From positions 4,305,501-4,369,500 of the forward strand of contig NZ_CP030059.1 in assembly GCF_015291745.1 (NCBI RefSeq): a stretch of 64,000 bases of DNA, in the 5' to 3' direction. Each line of letters starts with the position of its first letter. Position 1 is the first letter of the stretch. The notes beneath the pieces are model-generated. The model was not told where the DNA came from and ran no database searches. It worked only from the letters and a program-made list of their open reading frames with translations. Of the stretch, positions 8,948 through 17,942 are shown in pieces. The stretch comes from Bradyrhizobium sp. CCBAU 53351. GTDB taxonomy: Bacteria > Pseudomonadota > Alphaproteobacteria > Rhizobiales > Xanthobacteraceae. The translations under genes and the position numbers were made by a program.

Positions 8948-10087
8948 TCAACGGGCAAGTTCATTCTTGACCGCGTCGGCGATACGCTCCTGGTCCGCTG
9001 AGCCCATCTGCGCATAAAGTGGGAGCAGGATCGCGTGATCCTGAGCAAGCTCGGATTGTCGTAGATCATGGCACGGCTTCGCCTCCGCGTAGGGCGGCTC
9101 GCGATGCGAGCACATGATGCCCCTCCGCGTAGCGATGCCCTGGTCGAGCAGCGATTGCATCGTTGCCCGCTGATCCAATCGATCGGGCAAGCGTACACAG
9201 TAGCTCTGCCAATTCGATCGCGCCCACTCCGGTTCGAACGGCAATCGCAGCCCCTCTATATTCCCAATCAATTGATCGTAACGCGATGCCAGCGCGCGCC
9301 GGCGCGCAATCAGCTGCGGAAGCCGCTCCAGCTGCTTGCGCCCGATCGCGGCCTGCATATCCGTCATTCGATAGTTGTAGCCGACGAGGACGTACTCTTC
9401 GAAAATGACACGCTGCGAGCCGTGACGCACGATATCCGGGACGCTCATCCCGTGTTGACGTAGCAGCCTGAACTTGCGATCGAGCTCGGGATCGGAGGTG
9501 GTGAGCATTCCCCCCTCACCTGTTGTGATCACCTTTCGTGGATGAAAGGAGAAGCAGGCAATGTCTCCATGCGGCTTGCCGATCGCTTCCCATTGCCCGT
9601 TCATGCAGATCTGCGATCCCGCGGCACAGGCCGCATCCTCGATCAGGGCGATCCCGTGGCGACGCGCCACGGCCACGAGCGCGGCCATGTCGCACGGCAT
9701 GCCCATCTGATGGACCGCGATGATCGCGCGTGTGCGCTCGGTGATCGCTTCTGCCAGCCGATCGCAATCCAAGTTATATGTCTCGGGCTCGATGTCGACA
9801 AAGACGGGGGTGGCGCCCTGATATCGGATCACGTTCGCCGTTGCTATGAAGGAATGGCTGACCGTGATCACCTCATCCCCCCTGCCGACGCCCAGCGCGG
9901 CCAACGCGAGCTGCAGGGCGGTCGTGCAATTCGCAACCGCGCAGGCGTGCTGAGCCCCGACAAGTGCGGCGAACTCCTCCTCAAACGCAGCTACCTGCGG
10001 ACCTTGCGAGACCCAGCCCGACAGCACGACGGCGCGCGCGGCATCGGCCTCCTCGTCCGCGAGCAGCGGCATAGCGATCGGGATCAC
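8948..10087 (-). CDS. DegT/DnrJ/EryC1/StrS PLP aminotransferase (sugar aminotransferase)
   Basis: A 379-residue PLP-dependent aminotransferase that makes amino groups on nucleotide-linked keto-sugars. Visible family features are GWVSQGPQVAAFEEEFA, ANCTTALQLALAALGVG, VITVSHSFIATANVIRY, EDAACAAGS and the Schiff-base lysine in CFSFHPRKVITTGEGGM. I chose the GTG at 10087: it overlaps the upstream stop as GTGA and yields the family-typical start (V/M)IPIAMPLL. The open frame to 10144 lies inside the upstream gene. With the SDR gene and the second DegT gene it forms a tightly coupled trio, probably for a dideoxy- or diamino-sugar. Confidence 0.9.
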   Translation of the reverse strand: MIPIAMPLLADEEADAARAVVLSGWVSQGPQVAAFEEEFAALVGAQHACAVANCTTALQLALAALGVGRGDEVITVSHSFIATANVIRYQGATPVFVDIEPETYNLDCDRLAEAITERTRAIIAVHQMGMPCDMAALVAVARRHGIALIEDAACAAGSQICMNGQWEAIGKPHGDIACFSFHPRKVITTGEGGMLTTSDPELDRKFRLLRQHGMSVPDIVRHGSQRVIFEEYVLVGYNYRMTDMQAAIGRKQLERLPQLIARRRALASRYDQLIGNIEGLRLPFEPEWARSNWQSYCVRLPDRLDQRATMQSLLDQGIATRRGIMCSHREPPYAEAKPCHDLRQSELAQDHAILLPLYAQMGSADQERIADAVKNELAR

Positions 10088-11085
10088 GATGCCGCTGCCT
10101 GCCGCTGACGGTCCGAAGCGACATCGCGTTCTGATCGCCACCATTTCACGAGGTCGGCGAGCCCCTGCTCAAGCGAGACCGTGGCGCGGAACCCCAGCAG
10201 ACGCTCCGCTTTTCCCGTCGATGCCAGCCGCCGCGGCACCGGATTGACCGAGCGCTCAGGTGCGAATTCGGGTGTCAGGCCGCGGCGTCCCATCACCGAC
10301 GCAAGCACCGTAGCCAATTCTGTCAGGCTGGTTTCAGTACCACTTCCGACGTTGAAGACCTCATCGCTAATCTTCGCCCGGGCGGCGAGGATGTTGGCGC
10401 GCGCGACATCGCGGACGTGAACGAAATCCATGGTCTGACAGCCGTCACCAAAGATAACGGGAGGTAATCCAGCCTCCAGCCGCTCCATCCAGCGGATCAA
10501 GACCTCGGTATACCGTCCGTGGATATCCATCCGGCTGCCATAGACGTTGAAATACCGGAATGCCACGTAATCAAGGCCGCAAACGTCATTGAAGGCGCGT
10601 AGCAAGCCTTCGTTGAAGGCCTTGGCTGCTCCATAGAGAGTCCGGTTGTTGTACGGATTCTGCCGCTCGGTTGTCGGAAACTCCTCTGCCATGCCATAGA
10701 CGGATGCAGAGGACGCTGCGATGATCTTTTCGATGTCGTGCTTGATGCACAGCTCAAGGAGATCATAGGTGGCGTCAACCATGACCTCCTTGGCCAGGCG
10801 CGGCTCCGCCGCGCAATGCGTGATGCGCAGCGCGGCCTGGTGAAACACGATATCAGCAGCCTTCACCAAGGCTTCCATCAACTTGCGATCGCGTATGTCG
10901 CCATGAACCAGTCTCACCGGCCCGCGTCCGAGCGCGCGCCGGAGATTTTCCGGTCGGCCTCTTACCATATTGTCGAGGGCAACGATCTCAATACACCCCT
11001 CATCGCAGAGCAGATCAACGATGTGGGAGCCGATGAATCCTGCTCCGCCGGTGACGAGAACACGCTTCCCCTTAAGCTCAATCAA
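10084..11085 (-). CDS. NAD-dependent SDR sugar epimerase/dehydratase
   Basis: A 333-residue extended short-chain dehydrogenase acting on nucleotide sugars. It has the NAD-binding GGAGFIGSH near residue 13, ASSASVYG and the catalytic YGAAK pair, plus the later FRYFNVYG and DFVHVRDVA typical of UDP-glucose 4-epimerase-like enzymes. The start codon is TTG at 11085, overlapping the upstream stop (TTGA). The next gene starts with an overlapping GTGA, so all three genes are translationally coupled through non-ATG starts. The exact reaction (4-epimerisation or 4,6-dehydration) cannot be settled. The sequence is closer to WbpP/GalE-like epimerases than to RmlB, which is separately present at 34426-35484. 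Confidence 0.85.
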   Translation of the reverse strand: MIELKGKRVLVTGGAGFIGSHIVDLLCDEGCIEIVALDNMVRGRPENLRRALGRGPVRLVHGDIRDRKLMEALVKAADIVFHQAALRITHCAAEPRLAKEVMVDATYDLLELCIKHDIEKIIAASSASVYGMAEEFPTTERQNPYNNRTLYGAAKAFNEGLLRAFNDVCGLDYVAFRYFNVYGSRMDIHGRYTEVLIRWMERLEAGLPPVIFGDGCQTMDFVHVRDVARANILAARAKISDEVFNVGSGTETSLTELATVLASVMGRRGLTPEFAPERSVNPVPRRLASTGKAERLLGFRATVSLEQGLADLVKWWRSERDVASDRQRQAAAS

Positions 11086-12260
11086 GACGCCCTCCTGTTG
11101 CAGGAACTCGTTAAGACGTTTTGTGAATGCAACGATCGGTCGCTGACGGCCTGGGTGGGTCGCAACGCTCCGGCGTTCCTCAAAGTGGAAACAACTGCGA
11201 CCGCCCCGTCCGGCAGCAACTCCGGATAGATGGGAAGGGAGAGAAATTCGTTCGCAAGATTCTCAGTTACCGGCAGATCGCCAGCTCGACAACCGAGTTC
11301 CGCATAGGCTTTTTGCAGATGCACTGGGATGGGATAGTGAATCCCTGCGCCGATGCCGGCGTCCCGCAATATGGCCAGCGCTTCGTCGCGCCGTTGCAGT
11401 CTGACGGAATAGACATGATACACGTGGCGGGCGTGCCGGGGCGGCTGAGGACGCGCGAATGGGAGCTCAGACAGCAGTTCGTTGTATCGTTCTGCCAGCG
11501 AGCGGCGGGCCTCGGTCCAGCGCTCGATGTAGTCCAGCTTGACATTCAGTACCGCGCTCTGGATCTCATCCATGCGATAATTGTATCCGGCAATGACGTG
11601 GTCGTACTTCGCCTCCTGTCCCCAGTCCCGCAGCAGTGACACGCGGCGAGCGAATTCAGGCTGATCAGTTACAACCGCCCCACCCTCGCCGAAGGCCCCG
11701 AGATTCTTACCAGGATAAAAGCTGAAGCACCCCAGATCCCCGATCGAACCAGCACGCCGCCCCCGGTATTCGGCGCCGTGTGCCTGCGCGGCGTCCTCTA
11801 TGACGACCAGACCATAACGCCGCGCGATCGACATTATGGAATCCATCTCGGCCATCAGCCCATGGAGATGAACCGGCAGGATGGCCTTGGTTCGCGGTGT
11901 TATCGCAGCCTCGATCAGACCAGGATCCATCGTCCACGTGACCGGGTCAACGTCGACAAAGACGGGTTTGGCGCCGCTGTAGAGAATGGCCGCGGTGGTT
12001 GCCACGAAGGTCATGGAGACCGTGATCACTTCATCACCCGGTCCAACGCCCGCCGCCAGCAGGGCAAGATGGAGCGCCGACGTCCCACTATTGACCGCAA
12101 GGCAATGCGAGGTCCGGCAATATTCCGCAAAGCGGCGCTCGAAGGCCGTCACCTCCGGACCGAGCACGAAGTGTCCGCTGCTGACCACTCTGGCCACCGC
12201 GGCATCGATGTCCGGTTTGATTTGACGATATTGGGCTTTCAGATCCAGGAACGGTATCAA
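11082..12260 (-). CDS. DegT/DnrJ/EryC1/StrS PLP aminotransferase, WbpE-like
   Basis: A 392-residue sugar aminotransferase. Signatures are IPFLDLKAQYRQIK at the start, VNSGTSALHLALLAAG, VITVSMTFVATTAAI, EDAAQAHGAEY and the PLP lysine in CFSFYPGKNLGAFGEGGA. The N terminus and the YPGKNLGA motif are most like the 3-aminotransferases that act with a Gfo/Idh dehydrogenase and a hexapeptide acetyltransferase (WbpB-WbpE-WbpD type), both of which lie just upstream. I place the start at TTG 12260, because AAGGTG sits six bases upstream and it yields the family-typical MIPFLDLK. The frame is open to a TTG at 12287. Confidence 0.88.
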   Translation of the reverse strand: MIPFLDLKAQYRQIKPDIDAAVARVVSSGHFVLGPEVTAFERRFAEYCRTSHCLAVNSGTSALHLALLAAGVGPGDEVITVSMTFVATTAAILYSGAKPVFVDVDPVTWTMDPGLIEAAITPRTKAILPVHLHGLMAEMDSIMSIARRYGLVVIEDAAQAHGAEYRGRRAGSIGDLGCFSFYPGKNLGAFGEGGAVVTDQPEFARRVSLLRDWGQEAKYDHVIAGYNYRMDEIQSAVLNVKLDYIERWTEARRSLAERYNELLSELPFARPQPPRHARHVYHVYSVRLQRRDEALAILRDAGIGAGIHYPIPVHLQKAYAELGCRAGDLPVTENLANEFLSLPIYPELLPDGAVAVVSTLRNAGALRPTQAVSDRSLHSQNVLTSSCNRRAS

Positions 12261-12350
12261 ATTGAACACCTTGGATTTGGCTAGCAATATTTAATGCTAG
12301 CTCGCATTATAATATTAAATCAAGACTTATTTTAAGAAACTAAACAGCAT

Positions 12351-12875
12351 TTAATTTGTCGCTTTAGAGGCCTCGCTGCCGAAGGCACGATCTGCCGGAG
12401 CTCTATTTTCGGCTGCAGACATGATTCGAGCCGGAATCCCCGCAACAGTGGCACCCGCGGGGACGTCCTTCGTCACGACCGAACCCGCGCCAATTAGCGC
12501 CCGCGCACCGATTGTCACTCCACATAAGATGGTAGCGTTGGAACCGATGGAAGCCCCCCTACCGACGTGAGTGCGCTGCAACGTCCAGTCCGAGGCTTGT
12601 TGAGGACGACCATCCACCGCCGTCGCCCTCGGATGCTTGTCATTTGTAAACATCACGCCATGGCCGATGAATACCTCGTCCTCGATCGTTACGCCCTCGC
12701 AGATGAAGCTGTGCGAGGATACCTTGCATCGCGCACCTATCTTCGCTCCCGCCTGAACCTCGACGAACGTTCCGATCCTGCTCTCGTCACCAACAGTGCA
12801 GCCATACAGATTGACCAGCTCCGGATGAAGAATGCGAACATCGCGACCAAGTACAACGTCGTCTTTGATGGGCAT
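12351..12875 (-). CDS. Hexapeptide-repeat N-acetyltransferase (WbpD/WlbB-like)
   Basis: A 174-residue left-handed beta-helix acyltransferase with repeated I/V-G-x-x hexapeptides: GDESRIGTFVEVQAGAKIG, IGSNATILCGVTIG and ALIGAGSVVTKDVPAGATVAG. It also has MFTNDKHPRA, the conserved loop of UDP-sugar 3-N-acetyltransferases. It probably acetylates the amino group introduced by the WbpE-like aminotransferase, using acetyl-CoA, in the cytoplasm. GGAG lies eight bases before the ATG. The gap to the downstream aminotransferase gene is AT-rich with three ATTTAAT/ATTAAAT words, so the two may not always be co-transcribed. Confidence 0.88.
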   Translation of the reverse strand: MPIKDDVVLGRDVRILHPELVNLYGCTVGDESRIGTFVEVQAGAKIGARCKVSSHSFICEGVTIEDEVFIGHGVMFTNDKHPRATAVDGRPQQASDWTLQRTHVGRGASIGSNATILCGVTIGARALIGAGSVVTKDVPAGATVAGIPARIMSAAENRAPADRAFGSEASKATN

Positions 12876-12906
12876 GTCCGAACTCCGAATGATTTGGCCG
12901 AAGCCG

Positions 12907-14397
12907 CTATGGCGCCGTCCGCGAAGGCCATCGCCCCGGCGCCCTTCTCGCTAGGCCGGTTGCGGCATAGCGAAACTGATGCAAAAGGGGGTGCCCGGTC
13001 ACCGTTAGCCCCAGCCACCAACAAAGCAGGGCGACGACAAAGGCCAATCCCAGGCCCGCAAGCGACGAAAGTCTTTGCATGTCCGTCAGTGCGGCACAGA
13101 TCGATACGCCACCAATCACGAGAGCCGTTACAGCTCCGCTTCTGAAGAGGCTGCGTACCATTTCGCCGGGCCGAATACGAAGGTGCCGCCCAAGAAAATG
13201 AAACGCCACCGCAGCTTGAAACGGCAACGTCACTAGCGCGGACGCCGCAACGGCGTGTACGCCCAGAAATGATGCGCCGAAGATGACCAGAAGCGAGGGG
13301 GGCAACGAAATCAGGGATGAGATCAGCGCATCCTGCACCCTTCCGAGCGCAACAAACACCGGGTAGGTCAGGCAGGCGGCAAAAAGTGCGAGGTTGCCAA
13401 TGCAGAGCAGCTGCACGAGCGGAACGATCTCCAGCCAGTTCGGACCGAGCCAGATCAGAATGATTGGCCGGGCCATGACCGCCATAAACGCCAAGAACGG
13501 CCACTGCACAGCAGAGAGCATCTGAATGGCTTCCAGATAGCCGGCCTTGAGATCGCCCCCTGCTTTATGTCGCGCGACAACCGCGGGCATCACGACCGGA
13601 CTTATGACTTGCGTGACCAGCTTGTCGAATATTTGCGTCGATGCAGTTGCTCGGCTGTAAAGTCCGACGGCCGTGAAGTCGAGCACTCTCGCCAGAAACA
13701 GCTGCGGTGCCAAGCCATAGAACACGTTTACAACACTCACCGCGCCCGAGTAGAGGCCGAAGCCGACGATCTCCCGGCAGTCTACCAAGGACGGACGCAT
13801 TGCGCCAAAGTCGTTCCGCAAGATGAGCAACATCACGGCCAGCACGGCGTTGCCGGCCACCGCTCCCCAGAGCGGGGCCATGTAGCTGAATTGGGCCATC
13901 GCGAGACCGACCGAAACGACCGCAATCGTCGCACCTGCCACGAAGTTGCAGATTGCGAGTGTCCCAAATTGCATCTCGCGACGGAACAAGGCGGCCATGG
14001 TTCCAGAAAATGGCAGCAATAGAAAGTTAAGGGCGGAAATTTCGATACCGTAGCGGAGGCGGTCCAGCTCGAAGAGACGTGAGATGGGCTGCGCAAACAC
14101 GAATAGAACGAAGGCGGTGGCCACCGAGATCATGAGGGTAATCGTGAACGTGGTCTGCACGCTTGTCCGCGATAACTCGCGCTTCTGAATCAAATAGCTT
14201 GCGCCTGCAAACTCCTGGAAGCAGGCGGCAATGATGGATGTGATCGCGTTCACCACGGCATAGATGCCAAACTCCTCGGGCGACAGCAAACGGGCCAGCA
14301 CGGCCGTCGCGAAAAAGACCACCAGCAGGCCGGTGTAACGGTCGAGCGCGGAAAACAGGATCGAGCGCTGCACGGACCTCGTTGCACTGTCTGCCAT
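12907..14397 (-). CDS. Wzx-like oligosaccharide flippase (MOP superfamily)
   Basis: A 496-residue inner-membrane protein with about 14 predicted helices. The N terminus is SILFSALDRYTGLLVVFFATAVLARLLSPEEFG, the typical start of polysaccharide-transport flippases (the R-L-L-x-P-E-E-F-G segment is characteristic). It would move undecaprenyl-diphosphate-linked repeat units to the periplasm. The last ~20 residues are basic and cytoplasmic. It is the only flippase in the window, so it should serve the Wzx/Wzy pathway encoded around it. The ribosome binding site is weak. Confidence 0.88.
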   Translation of the reverse strand: MADSATRSVQRSILFSALDRYTGLLVVFFATAVLARLLSPEEFGIYAVVNAITSIIAACFQEFAGASYLIQKRELSRTSVQTTFTITLMISVATAFVLFVFAQPISRLFELDRLRYGIEISALNFLLLPFSGTMAALFRREMQFGTLAICNFVAGATIAVVSVGLAMAQFSYMAPLWGAVAGNAVLAVMLLILRNDFGAMRPSLVDCREIVGFGLYSGAVSVVNVFYGLAPQLFLARVLDFTAVGLYSRATASTQIFDKLVTQVISPVVMPAVVARHKAGGDLKAGYLEAIQMLSAVQWPFLAFMAVMARPIILIWLGPNWLEIVPLVQLLCIGNLALFAACLTYPVFVALGRVQDALISSLISLPPSLLVIFGASFLGVHAVAASALVTLPFQAAVAFHFLGRHLRIRPGEMVRSLFRSGAVTALVIGGVSICAALTDMQRLSSLAGLGLAFVVALLCWWLGLTVTGHPLLHQFRYAATGLARRAPGRWPSRTAP

Positions 14398-14428
14398 GTC
14401 GACTGGGCCCGCTAGGTCGCCGCACGTC

Positions 14429-15490
14429 TCATGCTATCGCTCTTGGGCGCTGCCAGATCCCATAGGGCTCTCGCAGCAATACCGGCGCCCCCTGTTTTGC
14501 GATCGAGCACGATGCCGCTTCCAGGACTTCGATCACGCGGAGCCCGGAGATACCACTGGAAATCGGCTGACCGCCTGTGCGCACGCAATCCACAAAATGC
14601 TCCACCTCCGTCTGCAGTGCTTCCGTTGGCGCAATATGCGGAGCCCACATGTCGCCGGCGCGGTACCCGATCCGGAATTGATGCGCATCCTCGGGAGGAC
14701 CATCGAGTGTGATGCCCTTGTCATAGACCTTGATCTTCTCGGTCGGCTCGAGATCATCGTAGACAATCATCTTTCTGCTGCCGCCGATGAACGTTTGGCG
14801 CACCTTAACGGGTGAGAGCCAATTGACGCTGACGTGAGCGACGCACGCGTCGGCAAAGAACAGAGTGATGTGCGCCATGTTCTCTGGCGAGCCGACGACG
14901 TGGCACGAACCGGTTGCCGAGACGGCGATCGGTTCCTTATCGAGGATATGGTGGATAATCGAGATATCGTGCACCGCCAGATCCCAGATCACATTTACGT
15001 CCTTCTGAAACAGCCCGAGACTCGCGCGCGTGCTGTCGTAGTAATAGATGTCGCCGAGTTCCCGGCTCAGCAGGAGCTCTCGGATCCTCTGGACCGCGGG
15101 CGTATAGAGAAAGGTGTGATCGACCATGAGCGTCAATCCGCGCCGGTCCGCCTCCTCGATCAAGCGCGTGACGAGCTCAGCGCTCGTCGCAAGCGGCTTT
15201 TCGACCAGCACATGCTTTCCGGCTCTCAACGCCGCGAGCGCCAGCTCGTAGTGGGTATGCACCGGCGTTGCGATAGCGATGGCATCGATGCTGGTGTCCT
15301 TTAGCAGATCATCGTAGCGACTGGTCGTTTCCACCGCCGGGTAAAGCTGCTTTACGGCGCCGAGCCTTCCTGGGCTCAGGTCGCTCACGCTGACGACGCG
15401 GGTGGCGGGATTGAGCGAGAAATTGCGAACGATATTGGGACCCCAATAACCGTAGCCCACTACGCCGATTCCCAGTTGACTGTCTCGCAT
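14429..15490 (-). CDS. Gfo/Idh/MocA oxidoreductase (WbpB/WlbA-like)
   Basis: A 353-residue NAD(P)-dependent sugar dehydrogenase. The Rossmann domain begins LGIGVVGYGYWGPNIVRNF, a start shared with WbpB/WlbA-type 3-dehydrogenases. IATPVHTHYELALAAL, the family motif VEKPLA and a C-terminal substrate domain with DLAVHDISIIHHI follow. It would oxidise C3 of a UDP-amino sugar, producing the keto group for the WbpE-like aminotransferase. GAGGTT precedes the ATG. With the aminotransferase and the hexapeptide acetyltransferase downstream it completes a 3-acetamido-sugar set. The substrate may be the UDP-uronate made by the wecB-wecC products upstream. Confidence 0.87.
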   Translation of the reverse strand: MRDSQLGIGVVGYGYWGPNIVRNFSLNPATRVVSVSDLSPGRLGAVKQLYPAVETTSRYDDLLKDTSIDAIAIATPVHTHYELALAALRAGKHVLVEKPLATSAELVTRLIEEADRRGLTLMVDHTFLYTPAVQRIRELLLSRELGDIYYYDSTRASLGLFQKDVNVIWDLAVHDISIIHHILDKEPIAVSATGSCHVVGSPENMAHITLFFADACVAHVSVNWLSPVKVRQTFIGGSRKMIVYDDLEPTEKIKVYDKGITLDGPPEDAHQFRIGYRAGDMWAPHIAPTEALQTEVEHFVDCVRTGGQPISSGISGLRVIEVLEAASCSIAKQGAPVLLREPYGIWQRPRAIA

Positions 15491-15559
15491 GCTAACCTCG
15501 ATGCACCCAGAGAATACGCTTCAATCCTTCCGCCACGGACGATCAGACCAAGTCGGTCG

Positions 15560-16822
15560 CTACGTCCGTGCCGGCATGTCCTGCCATATGCCCCGCGTGT
15601 CTATGACGTCGAGATGTCGACGCTCTGACAGGGGTACCATCTTAAACTCGTCGTGATCGACGAGGAGAACTGCGATTTCGCAGCTGCGCAGCGCTTCATC
15701 GATGTTCACAAAGGCGACACGATGATCGGCCAACTGTGGCGGCAGACGGCGAAGATTCGGCTCAACGACCTTGACTCGTTCACCGTACTTTGCCGCGAGA
15801 TGCGTGGCTATTTCCATGGCGGGACTTTCGCGCAAATCGTCGACATTGGCCTTGAAGGTCAATCCACAACAGGCGATGTTTGCATAGGGGTGATCGTCGA
15901 TCAGCGCCTCGGTACGTTCGATGATCTTCTGCGTCTTGGTGTTGTTGACTTCGCGGCTGGTTCGCATCACCCGGGCGAGATCTGGCGCGGAGTCGATGAT
16001 GAACCAGGGATCGACCGCAATGCAGTGCCCGCCCACTCCCGGTCCTGGCCGCAAGACGTTGACGCGGGGGTGGCGGTTCGCGATATCGATCACTTCCCAG
16101 ACATTGATGTCGAACCTGTCGCAGATCAGCGAGAGTTCGTTCGCAAAGGCTATGTTGGTATCGCGGAAGGCGTTTTCCGTCAGCTTGACCAACTCGGCTG
16201 TGCGCGCCGTCGTCCCGACGCAGGCCCCGCGAACGAACATCTTGTAGAAGCGTTGAGCAAGACGCGTACAAGTTGGCGTGATGCCCCCAATGCATCTGTC
16301 ATTGTTGATGAGCTCGGTGAGGATCCGCCCCGGTAACACGCGTTCCGGGCAGTAGGCGACGTAAATCGCCCCGTCTTCCTTGCCGTTGACTCCGATGTGC
16401 AAATCGGGCCTGCGGTCAATGATCCGCTTCGCGATCGCCTCGGTGGTCCCGATCGGCGACGTCGATTCGAGAATGACGAGATTACCTGGCGCAAGAATAT
16501 CGACGATTTGGTCGACCGCCGCATGCACGCTCGACAAGTCCGGACGGTTCTCGCGATCGATCGGCGTCGGCACCGCAACGATGAAGACGTCGGCCGCCTG
16601 CGGCTTGGTGGATGTCGTCAGGGCCCCGCTCGACACGACCTTGGAAACGAGACCGTCGAGATCGGGCTCGGCGATGTGAATTCTTCCGGAGGCAACCGTA
16701 TCGACGATGCGCTCATTGGTGTCGATCCCGACCACCTGCATTCCTCGGCTTGCAATGAGGGCCGCCGTCGGTAGCCCGATATAACCGAGTCCAACGACAT
16801 TGATCTTCTGGAACTCAGGCAT
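15560..16822 (-). CDS. wecC: UDP-N-acetyl-D-mannosamine dehydrogenase
   Basis: A 420-residue UDP-glucose/GDP-mannose dehydrogenase family member. It closely follows enterobacterial WecC in order and wording: VVGLGYIGLPTAA (NAD site), VAVPTPI, LESTSPIGTTE, YCPERVLPGR, LVKLTENAFRDTNIAFANELSLICD, and the catalytic cysteine in GPGVGGHCIAVDPWF (near residue 265). It oxidises UDP-ManNAc at C6 to UDP-ManNAcA. The ATG overlaps the end of wecB by eight bases (ATGCCTGA), so the pair is translationally coupled and supplies consecutive reactions. Confidence 0.95.
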   Translation of the reverse strand: MPEFQKINVVGLGYIGLPTAALIASRGMQVVGIDTNERIVDTVASGRIHIAEPDLDGLVSKVVSSGALTTSTKPQAADVFIVAVPTPIDRENRPDLSSVHAAVDQIVDILAPGNLVILESTSPIGTTEAIAKRIIDRRPDLHIGVNGKEDGAIYVAYCPERVLPGRILTELINNDRCIGGITPTCTRLAQRFYKMFVRGACVGTTARTAELVKLTENAFRDTNIAFANELSLICDRFDINVWEVIDIANRHPRVNVLRPGPGVGGHCIAVDPWFIIDSAPDLARVMRTSREVNNTKTQKIIERTEALIDDHPYANIACCGLTFKANVDDLRESPAMEIATHLAAKYGERVKVVEPNLRRLPPQLADHRVAFVNIDEALRSCEIAVLLVDHDEFKMVPLSERRHLDVIDTRGIWQDMPART

Positions 16823-17939
16823 TGAGAAGCACCTTCACGATACGCTCGCTCGCGTGCCCGTCACCGAATGGGTTGTGCGAACGAGCCATGGCCGCATAAG
16901 TCTCGTCGTCGTCGAGCAAGCGAAATGTCTCGGCAACGATTTTGTCGTAGTTCGCACCGACGAGACGCGCCGTTCCGGCTTCCACCCCCTCAGGGCGCTC
17001 GGTCGTATCCCGCATCACCAGGACTGGTTTCCCGAAAGTGGGGGCTTCCTCCTGGACGCCGCCTGAATCCGTCAAGACCAGATGCGACAACGAGAGAAGG
17101 CTCACGAAATCCGTGTATTCCTGGGGGGAAATGAGAACGACCCTCGGGTGATCCGACAACCGGGACGCAAACAGGTCGCGGACATTCGGATTCGGATGCA
17201 CGGGGAGCACCACAGCAACGTCTTCCCTGCGCAGGATGGTTTCCAAGGCGTTGACGATGTTGATGACGCCGCCGCCGAAATTCTCCCGCCGGTGGCAAGT
17301 CACCAGGATGATACGCCGGTTGCCGTGGCGCTTCTTGATGCTGTCCCAGCGGCCCGAGAGCCCCGGATCGGATTCGACCATGGCCTTTGCGAGGATGAGG
17401 GCGTCCACCACCGTGTTTCCGGTGACGTGGATTCGATCGTCCGAGACGTTTTCGGAGCGAAGCGCGCGCGCCGCGCGCTCTGTTGGGGCAAAGTGCTGAT
17501 CGGCGATTGAGCCGACAATCTTGCGGTTCACCTCCTCCGGCCAGGGAGAATAGATGTCCCCACTGCGCAGTCCGGCCTCGATGTGAGAAACCGGTATCCG
17601 GTGGTAATAGGACGCAAGTGCGCCAGCCATGGCAGTCGCTGTGTCGCCTTGGACGATAACCCTGGTAGGCTTCACCTTCTCGAGGAGCTCACCGACTTCC
17701 GCGAGCAGCCGTGAGGTTAGATGATCCAGCGACTGATTGGCCGTCATGACGTTCAGATCAAAATCCGGAACCACTTTGGCGAGCTTGAGAACCTGGTCAA
17801 GCAACTGTCGATGCTGTGCCGTCGCGCAGATCGTCAAGGAAATGTCCTTGCGATTCTCGGCCTTGAGCCGGTTGATGACCGGAAAGAGCTTGATCGCTTC
17901 GGGCCGAGTCCCCAGGAGGACAAAGAAATGCTTGTGCAC
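16815..17939 (-). CDS. wecB: UDP-N-acetylglucosamine 2-epimerase (non-hydrolysing)
   Basis: A 374-residue GT-B-like epimerase with the family-defining GTRPEAIKLFPVI at the N terminus. Also visible are VQGDTATAMAGAL, HIEAGLRSGD, SPWPEEVNRK, CHRRENFG and DSGGVQEEAPTFGKPVLVMRDTTERPE. It interconverts UDP-GlcNAc and UDP-ManNAc. It sits three bases after the WecG-like gene and overlaps wecC, giving the gene order glycosyltransferase-epimerase-dehydrogenase for one sugar. A WbpI-like role acting after 3-N-acetylation is a less likely alternative, since the resemblance is to WecB. Confidence 0.95.
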   Translation of the reverse strand: MHKHFFVLLGTRPEAIKLFPVINRLKAENRKDISLTICATAQHRQLLDQVLKLAKVVPDFDLNVMTANQSLDHLTSRLLAEVGELLEKVKPTRVIVQGDTATAMAGALASYYHRIPVSHIEAGLRSGDIYSPWPEEVNRKIVGSIADQHFAPTERAARALRSENVSDDRIHVTGNTVVDALILAKAMVESDPGLSGRWDSIKKRHGNRRIILVTCHRRENFGGGVINIVNALETILRREDVAVVLPVHPNPNVRDLFASRLSDHPRVVLISPQEYTDFVSLLSLSHLVLTDSGGVQEEAPTFGKPVLVMRDTTERPEGVEAGTARLVGANYDKIVAETFRLLDDDETYAAMARSHNPFGDGHASERIVKVLLNA

Positions 17940-17942
17940 GTC

